From CAZCZR01 sp964503455 (lineage in GTDB: Bacteria; Bacillota; Clostridia; UBA1381): a DNA stretch of 5,293 nt. The position numbers and the translations under genes were made by a program. The stretch's first letter is position 1, and the number at the start of each line of letters is the position of its first letter. Below the pieces are notes generated by a model. That model was not told where the DNA came from. It worked only from the letters and a program-made list of their open reading frames with translations, and did no database searches. Shown in pieces: positions 1-5,293 of this stretch. The stretch covers positions 1-5,293 of the forward strand of contig CAZCZR010000091.1 in the NCBI GenBank assembly GCA_964503455.1, in the 5' to 3' direction.

Positions 1-3000
1 ACAGTAAGCCATGCATAGCTGTCGCCCGAAGCGTATACGCTGTCGGAAAATACTTGCCCGTCCACCGTTGCCGATATTTCATACAGTCCCGGCATTATAT
101 CCGAAAGAATGGCCTTTCCGCTTTCGTCTGTCATATACTCCGTGCCGTTGACCGTTACCGCATGGTTCGCAACGGGAGTGTCGTCCGCGTATTGAAGATA
201 TACCGTCAAATTCGCGAAAGCGCTCTCGCAGCTGTACGCCATCAAATTGTCTATATCTACTGTTCCGTATATACCGTTGCCCGATTCTCCGTATTTATAC
301 GCGCCGATATAAGACGGAAGCGTACCGTCCGAATCGCCTATCACCTCAACGGAAGCGGCGGCGCCTTCGGTCTCAAGATCCTGTATCACTCTGTAATACT
401 TGCCGTTCCTGCTGATCAGGCTGTAGCTGTACCACTTGCCGTAGTCAAGTCCGCGCTCGCCGGGCTCTATAACATCAACGCAGTCGCTTATAAGCGAGGT
501 GTCTGTCTGACTGATATTCTGATTGCTCAGGGCAATCTGCACCTTTCCGCCGTTTACCGGCTCCTCAAAGCGAAGCTTCATGCTCAGAACAAAATCGTTC
601 TCCTCCTGCTTTACGCCTTCGACGCCGCCGAGATGAATATAAGCGTTTCTGCCGCTGTCGGCAAAGCGTCCCGCTGTGACAGCCGCGTATTTATTGCCGC
701 TTTCCTCGGTCACAAAGCGTATGCCGGTATTCTCCTCGCCCGCCTGACCGTTTCTATTTCTGTTGCCGACATGGTAGAGTATGTTCCCGACTTTTTGGTT
801 CTGCTCCGTAGTGCTGAATACCATGTCATTTATATTCGCGTACTCCTCGGTGTCAAAATCGGCATACGCATAGGATTCAAGTATATCCTTTGTAAGCTCA
901 AACGGGTTTCCGTTTTCGAGCGCGTACCTGTGTGCTGCGGAACCCTCGGTGCATTTTATCAGAACCGATGCGTCTATCGCGCCGGCGGCGATGTCTTTAA
1001 CCGAATCGGGAACGGTAAGCTCCGTTATGCCCGATCCCGCAAGCGCGCCGGACGCCACAGCCGTTACCGGCTTGCCGTTGTATACCTCGGGTATGGTCTC
1101 GGCTCCTCCGGCTCCGTTATAGCCTGTTACCTCGCCGTTTTCTATAACAAAGTCCGTAGTCACCTCTACCGTGAACGTCGCCTTTAAATTGCCGACGGTT
1201 ACAGTGACCGTCTGAGTACCCACGAGATTTTTGTTGTAGCCGCTGACGGTGTACGAATTAGTTTCCTCCGTGCTGCCGTCCTCGTATTCCGCGATCACTT
1301 CCATACCGGTCGTATCAAGATTTTCGCCGTATTTATATGTAGTCTTTTCGGGAGGCGTAAGCGTTATCTTTTTAATCGCCCTTATAATATCCCCGTCCAG
1401 ATAATATCCGATATGCGGAGGCTGGTTGTAAGCCGTCTGCTCCGCCGCGATACCCGAACGGTATACGCTGTCCGTCATAAGCGACTTCATCTTATAATCG
1501 GTTGATATAGTCGTTGTGTACACTCTTAAATAGTTTCCGTCCGAAGTCGGATATACGACTTCTTCTCTCCAGTCGCCGAACAGATCCGCCTGAAGTCCGG
1601 GATTTGCTTTTGTGCCGTTGAGCGAAACACAGCCGTCCGCGCTGAATATTCCCTGTACCGAGCCATTCTGATAATCCGATATGTTTACCCCGTCCAGGAT
1701 CTCATCATACAGATCGCCGTCCCAGAAAATACGGAAGTTGGAGCCCGGCCCCGCGTTTGTGGAGGTGAAGTCCGTGCCGCCGTTTGACTGCATATTCGCC
1801 GAGCCGGATATCTGGTAATATCCGCCGGAGCCGATGTTCGCCATAACGCCTCTGCCGGTATCCTTTGAATTGCCGCTATGCAGAAGCTCTTCGCCGGTCG
1901 CCGCGTCATACACAGTCATGCCGTAATCGGCGGTCTGCCCCTTTGAAGCGGTGGTGCTGCTGTCGCCTATTGTGTAGCCGCCCGACTCATGCACCGAGAA
2001 ATACTCATATCCCGAATGTGTGGGATCGTAATCGCCTATATGCAGTGCATCTCCGTGACCTCTTCCGGAACACCACAGCACCGACAGATCGTCATCCCAG
2101 CAGATAGCGCCGGTCAGAACCTCGTCCTTGCCGTCATTGTCCACGTCCGCAACAGTGATGTTGTGGTTGCCCTGTCCCGAAAACTGCGCGCCGGCATTGG
2201 CGTTGAATGACGCCTGAAGCTTCAGTCTGCCGTTTTCAACCGTATATGCCGCTACAGTTGTTTTGTCATAATAACCTCTTAAAGTTATCGCCGCCGGATG
2301 CACTCCGTCAAGATACGCCACAGTGCCGAGGAAACGGTCTATACGGTTCCATTTATCTACCTTGCCGCTGCTGTCGTACCCCCATATGCCGCAGTCTCTG
2401 TCATAAGGATAGTATATTGTATCGGCAGCCGTTCCGTCCGACTCGAATAACGTATAATATTCCGCGCCGTCCGGCACGCGTCCGCCGTCATCCACATAGC
2501 TTGTCTGATTCACTTCGTCGCTGATACCGCTTATGGTCGAGTCAAGGCTCGCCTTCGAAACATAGTTTCCGGCGGAATCCTTTGAGCCGGGAGCCGTTTT
2601 GCAGGTCATCTCCGCCTTGCCGTCGCCGTCAAAATCGTATACGAGGAACTGCGTGTAGTGTGCGCCCGCGCGGATATTTCTGCCCAGATCGACTCTCCAC
2701 AAAAGCGTGCCGTCCTGCTTATACGCATCGATAATAACATTTCCCGTAATGCCGCTGTTTGAATTGTCCTGACCGTTTGCGTCCCACTTCAGCACCAGCT
2801 CAAGCTCGCCGTCACCGTCTATATCTCCGGTCGATACATCGTTCGGAGCATAGCTTACGGTGCTTCCGTCCTCAACGGTCTGATTCGCCGGTTTTTGAAG
2901 GGGTATATCAAAATACTGATTCGCCTGCGTCGCTGCTTCTCCCGAAACGCCCCCGCCGACAGGCTCTACCTTATATATGTCGCCCGTTTTTCCCGACGTG

Positions 3001-3302
3001 TCGGTATAGTTTGTATTGTTAAGATTCTCTTTTATAAGAGAACCGTTTTTGTAAACGTTGAACTTTACTCCGTTATCGGCTGTACCGAAAACACTGTCCT
3101 CGCTTTCAAACAGTCTCCATGATAAAAATACTCCGTCACTCGTCTTTACCGCGACAAGACCTCTGTTTGTGCCGATATTATCCGCGTCGCGCGATATTCC
3201 GGAAGTAATCCACACATCATCCTCCGCATTTGCCGGCAATACTGCCGAGCCGAGCACCATTGCCGCTGACAGCACCGCGCTCAATACTTTTTTTGCTTTC
3301 AT
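1..3302 (-). CDS. Secreted multimodular rhamnogalacturonan lyase, PL11 family (3' end outside window)
   Basis: Lyase predicted to cleave the rhamnose-galacturonate backbone of rhamnogalacturonan I by beta-elimination outside the cell. The frame is open for 1100 codons from ATG at 3302 to the window edge. A signal peptide is visible: K2, K4, K5, a hydrophobic stretch at 6-22, and an A-N-A cleavage site at 24-26. The PL11 region spans about 30-640. Seen in it are NRGLVAV (46-52), FNVYKNG (81-87), Asp-rich calcium-loop motifs DIDGDGE (160), DFDGDGK (223) and DVDNDGK (386), NRIDRFLGTVAYLDG (319), GDWREEV (576) and YNQPPH (625), matching Bacillus YesW/YesX, which are only about 610-620 residues long. 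After it come a Big_3-type Ig-like domain (644-714), a BspA-type leucine-rich-repeat piece (719-802), a probable lectin-like beta-sandwich (about 810-1025, with GKWYSYSL) and a Cna-B-like domain (1032-1080). The start is supported by AAAGGAA 8 nt upstream. Endo or exo mode cannot be decided, and any anchor or dockerin would lie beyond the edge. The gene is probably co-transcribed with galM. Confidence 0.93.
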   Translation of the reverse strand, partial: MKAKKVLSAVLSAAMVLGSAVLPANAEDDVWITSGISRDADNIGTNRGLVAVKTSDGVFLSWRLFESEDSVFGTADNGVKFNVYKNGSLIKENLNNTNYTDTSGKTGDIYKVEPVGGGVSGEAATQANQYFDIPLQKPANQTVEDGSTVSYAPNDVSTGDIDGDGELELVLKWDANGQDNSNSGITGNVIIDAYKQDGTLLWRVDLGRNIRAGAHYTQFLVYDFDGDGKAEMTCKTAPGSKDSAGNYVSKASLDSTISGISDEVNQTSYVDDGGRVPDGAEYYTLFESDGTAADTIYYPYDRDCGIWGYDSSGKVDKWNRIDRFLGTVAYLDGVHPAAITLRGYYDKTTVAAYTVENGRLKLQASFNANAGAQFSGQGNHNITVADVDNDGKDEVLTGAICWDDDLSVLWCSGRGHGDALHIGDYDPTHSGYEYFSVHESGGYTIGDSSTTASKGQTADYGMTVYDAATGEELLHSGNSKDTGRGVMANIGSGGYYQISGSANMQSNGGTDFTSTNAGPGSNFRIFWDGDLYDEILDGVNISDYQNGSVQGIFSADGCVSLNGTKANPGLQADLFGDWREEVVYPTSDGNYLRVYTTTISTDYKMKSLMTDSVYRSGIAAEQTAYNQPPHIGYYLDGDIIRAIKKITLTPPEKTTYKYGENLDTTGMEVIAEYEDGSTEETNSYTVSGYNKNLVGTQTVTVTVGNLKATFTVEVTTDFVIENGEVTGYNGAGGAETIPEVYNGKPVTAVASGALAGSGITELTVPDSVKDIAAGAIDASVLIKCTEGSAAHRYALENGNPFELTKDILESYAYADFDTEEYANINDMVFSTTEQNQKVGNILYHVGNRNRNGQAGEENTGIRFVTEESGNKYAAVTAGRFADSGRNAYIHLGGVEGVKQEENDFVLSMKLRFEEPVNGGKVQIALSNQNISQTDTSLISDCVDVIEPGERGLDYGKWYSYSLISRNGKYYRVIQDLETEGAAASVEVIGDSDGTLPSYIGAYKYGESGNGIYGTVDIDNLMAYSCESAFANLTVYLQYADDTPVANHAVTVNGTEYMTDESGKAILSDIMPGLYEISATVDGQVFSDSVYASGDSYAWLT

Positions 3303-3392
3303 AAAATATTCCTTTGCCTTTCAGTCCGCATTGTGTTTTTAACCGCGTTCCGTCTGCGTACCGGGAACGGTCGGCGGAATTTATTTACGTAT
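3303..3392 (-). other. galM-lyase intergenic gap with weak hairpin
   Basis: The 90 bp between the galM stop and the lyase ATG contain no sigma-A-like promoter that I can recognise. An imperfect hairpin lies at 3342-3371: ACCG-TTCC pairs with GGAA-CG-CGGT, with a 2-nt bulge and a 12-nt loop. On the minus strand it is followed by TTAAAAAC, not a T-tract, so it is unlikely to be an intrinsic terminator. The lyase Shine-Dalgarno, AAAGGAAT, is at 3308-3315. The simplest reading is one galM-lyase transcript, with the hairpin as a possible processing or stability element. Confidence 0.4.
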
Positions 3393-4439
3393 TTACTTTA
3401 CGATGAACCTGTACTCCGTTGTAAAATCATATAAATCCCCCGGCCGGAGTATGGGCGCGGGATAATGGCTGTGCGCCATGGCATTGGGGAAATACTGCGT
3501 TTCAAGACAGAAGGCGTTATGCTTTTTGTATACCGTTTTGTCCTTGCAGACTCTTCCCTCCTCCGCTCCGTTCATGGTATAAAGCTGAACCGCAGGCTTG
3601 TCTGTGTACATTTCCATGGTGATACCGTTTGACGGACACGAAGCCTTCGCGCCGAGACGGTAGCCCCTGCCGCGTATGGGGAAATTATGGTCGATACCGC
3701 CGAACATTTCCGTCTGAGGATGCTTGGCTTTTATCCCCTCGCCGAGAGGCTTTTCCGCCGTAAAATCAAACGGCGTCCCCTTTACGGAAAGCACCTCGCC
3801 CGTCGGCATACACTCGGTGTCGTTCGGAGTGTAGAAATCGCAGTTGAGCATCAGTGTCTGAGCGTACACCTCGCCCGAAGCGTGTCCCGCCAGATTGAAA
3901 TAGCTGTGATTCGTCAGGTTGCATACCGTGGCCTTGTCCGTCACAGCCTTGTAATTTATCATAAGCGCGTTATTTTCGGTCACCGAATATGTAATTATGA
4001 CCCTCATGTTTCCGGGAAAGCCTTCTTCCCCGTCCGCCGCGTTAAGCTTCAGCGCCACGGCGTTCAGCTCCTCGTTTATCTCGCACTCAAAAACTCTTTT
4101 GTCAAAACCGATTTTTCCGCCGTGCAGACTGTTTGCACCCTCGTTGACGCCGACAGAGTACACGGCGCCGTCTATCTCAAATTTTCCTCCCGCGATACGG
4201 TTGGCGTGTCTGCCTATAGCGGCTCCGTAGTAGCCGTAATTGTCAAGATATTCCGAAAGCGTGTCCCTGCCCAAAACGACATCTGTCTTATTGCCGTTTT
4301 TGTCCGTCACATACAGATTTTTCACAATGCCGCCATAGGTCAGGATATTCGCCGAAACCCCATTGCCGTTATCAATAGTACAGCAAAAAACTTCCTCTCC
4401 CGACGGAAGCGTCCCGAAAGATGACTTTGTTACCGACAT
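3393..4439 (-). CDS. galM: Aldose 1-epimerase (mutarotase)
   Basis: Cytoplasmic enzyme that interconverts alpha and beta anomers of aldoses such as galactose, feeding the Leloir pathway. The 348 residues match the usual family length. The family's catalytic and binding positions are all visible: R77 in GRHANRI, H106 in NSLHGG, H178 in NLTNHSYFNL, D250 in GGIDHNF and E313 in CLETQYFPNA. In characterised GalM proteins the two histidines and the glutamate act as acid/base residues and the aspartate binds substrate. There is no signal peptide. The ATG is supported by AAGGAGGT at 4445-4452. The gene lies 90 bp upstream of the secreted rhamnogalacturonan lyase in the same direction, so galactose released from pectin side chains is a reasonable substrate, though this is inferred from context. 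Related YeaD-like epimerases are less likely given the full GalM motif set. Confidence 0.96.
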   Translation of the reverse strand: MSVTKSSFGTLPSGEEVFCCTIDNGNGVSANILTYGGIVKNLYVTDKNGNKTDVVLGRDTLSEYLDNYGYYGAAIGRHANRIAGGKFEIDGAVYSVGVNEGANSLHGGKIGFDKRVFECEINEELNAVALKLNAADGEEGFPGNMRVIITYSVTENNALMINYKAVTDKATVCNLTNHSYFNLAGHASGEVYAQTLMLNCDFYTPNDTECMPTGEVLSVKGTPFDFTAEKPLGEGIKAKHPQTEMFGGIDHNFPIRGRGYRLGAKASCPSNGITMEMYTDKPAVQLYTMNGAEEGRVCKDKTVYKKHNAFCLETQYFPNAMAHSHYPAPILRPGDLYDFTTEYRFIVK

Positions 4440-4480
4440 ACTTTACCTCCTTAAAGTTTATTATATAGATATACATTAAT

Positions 4481-4489
4481 ATTATATCA
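4481..4489 (-). promoter_or_regulatory. Extended -10 promoter of galM
   Basis: The minus strand reads TGATATAAT, a perfect TATAAT with the TG of an extended -10 one base upstream. The hexamer 17 bp further up (4504-4509) is TAGAAT, a poor -35. Transcription would start near 4474, giving a leader of about 35 nt that includes the strong galM Shine-Dalgarno. It is the only good promoter found between the spoVG terminator and galM, so it probably drives galM and the lyase. The surrounding AT richness lowers certainty. Confidence 0.6.
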
Positions 4490-4512
4490 CACATTTCCAA
4501 AGTATTCTATAT

Positions 4513-4540
4513 AAAAATTCGTAAATTTTATACAAAATTC
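4513..4540 (-). promoter_or_regulatory. Candidate activator or operator site: GAATTTT boxes 20 bp apart
   Basis: Two exact GAATTTT boxes on the minus strand start at 4540 and 4520, 20 bp apart, each followed within a few bases by TATA and then AAT. The first also forms an inverted repeat, AATTTT-GTAT-AAAATT (4524-4539). They sit just upstream of where the -35 should be. Direct repeats about two helical turns apart beside a weak -35 fit an AraC-type activator, but the AT-rich context makes chance possible. Confidence 0.3.
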
Positions 4541-4577
4541 CGAATAAAACCCCATGACCCCGCCTGCTGCCGCGCAC

Positions 4578-4613
4578 AAAAAAAGAACCGCCCGGACTAA
4601 TCTCCCGCGGTTC
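4578..4613 (-). terminator. Intrinsic terminator of spoVG
   Basis: On the minus strand GAACCGC (4613-4607) pairs perfectly with GCGGTTC (4591-4585). An inner GGA/TCC pairing closes a GATTAG loop, and seven T residues follow directly (4584-4578). This is a textbook Rho-independent terminator beginning 38 nt after the spoVG stop. It separates spoVG from galM. The opposite strand has only a short TTTTA after the stem, so strong bidirectional action is unlikely. Confidence 0.92.
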
Positions 4614-4651
4614 CGTTTTATATATCGAAAAATACGTAATTGTACTCAATA

Positions 4652-4939
4652 TCATCTTGATGCCGGTTCTGTGTTGTCGTCTTGAGCAAGTTCCTCTGCG
4701 TATTTTGCGAGGATGGCGCCTTCAAGCGCGTCTCTCATCTGACTGTTGATCGGATGGGCTATGTCTTTGTATTCAAACTCCGATGTCTTTCTGCTTGGCA
4801 TAGCCGTAAACAGTTTGTCTTGACCCTCAATTATTTTTATGTCATGTACTACAAAGGCGTTATCAAAGGTTACAGATACAACCGCTTTCATTTTACTGTC
4901 AGTTGACACCCTCTTTATTCTGATGTCAGTAATCTCCAA
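4652..4939 (-). CDS. spoVG: SpoVG family regulator (septation/sporulation, nucleic-acid binding)
   Basis: Small cytoplasmic regulator. In Bacillus it affects sporulation septation and cortex formation, and homologues in Staphylococcus, Listeria and Borrelia bind DNA or RNA. The 95-residue product matches the family along its length: METDIRIKRV-like start (MEITDIRIKRV), FVVHDIKIIEG (29-39), LFTAMPSRK (43-51) and DIAHPINS (59-66), then a charged helix and a variable acidic tail. The start is TTG, chosen because AAAGGAG lies 9 nt upstream, because the protein then begins exactly where the family does, and because no in-frame ATG fits. A strong promoter precedes it and a terminator follows, so it is probably transcribed alone. 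No other sporulation gene is visible in the window. Whether this organism sporulates cannot be judged, since non-sporulating Firmicutes also carry spoVG. Confidence 0.97.
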   Translation of the reverse strand: MEITDIRIKRVSTDSKMKAVVSVTFDNAFVVHDIKIIEGQDKLFTAMPSRKTSEFEYKDIAHPINSQMRDALEGAILAKYAEELAQDDNTEPASR

Positions 4940-4948
4940 AAAAATTCA

Positions 4949-4955
4949 CTCCTTT
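4949..4955 (-). promoter_or_regulatory. Shine-Dalgarno fixing the spoVG TTG start
   Basis: AAAGGAG is separated by 9 nt from the TTG at 4937-4939. An ATG at 4956-4958 lies upstream of this site, is out of frame, and has no Shine-Dalgarno of its own, so it is not the spoVG start. Confidence 0.85.
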
Positions 4956-5007
4956 CATAGAAGATTTTTTTGCAGTCTGCCCTTGGATGTACCTATCCTA
5001 TAATACT

Positions 5008-5037
5008 ATAATACCACACTTAAACACTCTTTGTCAA
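5008..5037 (-). promoter_or_regulatory. Strong sigma-A-type promoter of spoVG
   Basis: The minus strand has a perfect -35 TTGACA (5032-5037), an 18-bp spacer and -10 TATTAT (5008-5013). Transcription would start near 5001, leaving a leader of about 60 nt before the TTG. Bacillus subtilis spoVG is known for a sigma-H promoter, but this one reads as vegetative sigma-A. A second TATTAT lies a few bases downstream (4999-5004) without a matching -35. Confidence 0.82.
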
Positions 5038-5040
5038 GCA

Positions 5041-5080
5041 TATGTTGTTTTTTATTGTTTTATTATTTTATTTTTTGTAA
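5041..5080 (-). promoter_or_regulatory. A-rich UP-like element upstream of the spoVG promoter
   Basis: Just upstream of TTGACA the minus strand is almost entirely A and T with repeated A-tracts (AAAAAA, AAAA, AAAA, AAAAAA), at about -40 to -80 relative to the predicted start. Such tracts are typical of UP elements contacted by the RNA polymerase alpha subunit, or of bent DNA, and would strengthen an already good promoter. Function is inferred from composition and position only. Confidence 0.45.
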
Positions 5081-5105
5081 AATTGTTGTGGTATAGCACA
5101 CAGGC

Positions 5106-5130
5106 AACAGTAAAAAAAATGAGAACTGTT
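5106..5130 (-). terminator. Possible weak terminator of the upstream gene
   Basis: This is the only T-tract between the upstream stop codon and the spoVG promoter: eight T residues at 5112-5119 on the minus strand. A small hairpin lies before it (GAA-CAG-TTC within 5125-5134). Alternatively AACAGT/ACTGTT (5125-5130 and 5106-5111) can pair with the T-tract in the loop. Neither matches the canonical form. The rest of 5120-5230 shows no gene or clear signal. Confidence 0.25.
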
Positions 5131-5230
5131 CCGCTCTTGGCAATTTACAGTGCTTCAGCCGATCATTAAAGCTCTTTGCGTTTGTTTCTTTTTTTGATGA
5201 CTCGGAAATTCGTTTTGTTATTTTAACACC

Positions 5231-5293
5231 TCACTTAAGCATATCAAAATCATAGTAAAAGTCATAATCCTCGCGGCGGCAGTAGCGCGCGGT
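5231..5293 (-). CDS. C-terminal end of unidentified protein (5' part outside window)
   Basis: An open frame enters from the window edge and ends at TGA (5231-5233), giving 20 residues. It starts with a basic Cys-containing stretch (RYCRRE) and finishes in the Asp/Tyr/Phe-rich tail DYDFYYDFDMLK. The composition and the stop followed by AT-rich non-coding DNA suggest a genuine C-terminus. It is too short to assign a family. It runs in the same direction as spoVG but is separated from it by a promoter, so the two probably belong to different transcripts. Confidence 0.5.
   Translation of the reverse strand, partial: TARYCRREDYDFYYDFDMLK

Noticed and set aside
54..1187. Plus-strand open frame of 377 codons
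   Set aside because: It is antisense to the lyase accessory domains, lacks recognisable domains, and is Arg/Val/Tyr-rich as expected of a shadow. The minus-strand frame has clear domain matches throughout.
1685..3342. Several short frames on both strands of 73-105 codons
   Set aside because: All overlap the PL11 catalytic coding sequence in other frames and show no family resemblance or convincing ribosome binding site.
3687..4424. Plus-strand open frame of 245 codons
   Set aside because: It lies entirely opposite galM, whose catalytic motifs establish the minus strand as coding.
4682..4906. Plus-strand 74-codon frame
   Set aside because: It is antisense to spoVG, which matches its family along the full length.
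4926..4958. 10-codon minus-strand frame overlapping the spoVG start, possible leader peptide
   Set aside because: It has no ribosome binding site of its own and contains the spoVG Shine-Dalgarno within its codons. Such short frames are common by chance.
5011..5094. 8-bp inverted repeat ATACCACA / TGTGGTAT, one arm touching the spoVG -10
   Set aside because: An 8-bp match with a 68-nt gap is expected by chance in a region of this size, and neither arm extends further.
4987..5169. Plus-strand 60-codon hydrophobic frame, possible small membrane protein
   Set aside because: There is no Shine-Dalgarno before it. It lies on top of the spoVG promoter and A-rich element, and its hydrophobic residues arise from the T-rich strand.

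Overview
The window looks like the chromosome of a pectin-using Gram-positive Clostridia-type bacterium, probably from gut or rumen. The evidence is a clear SpoVG homologue (a Firmicutes marker), AGGAGG-type ribosome binding sites, AT-rich intergenic DNA with sigma-A-like promoters beside more GC-balanced genes, and a secreted modular pectin lyase with clostridial accessory domains. Genus cannot be told from this sequence. All four genes lie on the minus strand, so they are read here from high to low coordinates.

Positions 5231-5293 hold the last 20 codons of an unidentified protein with an acidic, Tyr/Phe-rich tail. Positions 4940-5230 are AT-rich and non-coding. They contain a T-tract that may end the upstream gene, an A-rich UP-like block, a near-consensus promoter (TTGACA, 18 bp, TATTAT) and a leader of about 60 nt. 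spoVG (4652-4939) follows, with a TTG start set by a good Shine-Dalgarno, and ends at a clear intrinsic terminator (4578-4613). It is therefore probably a single-gene transcript.

A second promoter region (4481-4540) has an extended -10, no recognisable -35, and two GAATTTT boxes 20 bp apart. It precedes galM (aldose 1-epimerase, 3393-4439). After 90 bp without a promoter or a convincing terminator comes a very large secreted rhamnogalacturonan lyase of family PL11 (3302 down to the window edge, at least 1100 residues, 3' end missing). Its modules in order are a signal peptide, the PL11 propeller, a bacterial Ig-like domain, a short BspA-type leucine-rich-repeat segment, a probable lectin-like beta-sandwich and a Cna-B/carboxypeptidase-regulatory-like domain.

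The likely joint role of the last two genes is use of rhamnogalacturonan I. The lyase cuts the backbone outside the cell, and the cytoplasmic mutarotase interconverts anomers of released sugars such as galactose from side chains. spoVG appears to be an unrelated housekeeping or developmental neighbour. I saw no RNA gene, CRISPR array, insertion sequence or phage gene, and nothing here is clearly a new system. The points most worth a second look are the modular layout of the lyase and the apparently activator-dependent galM promoter.
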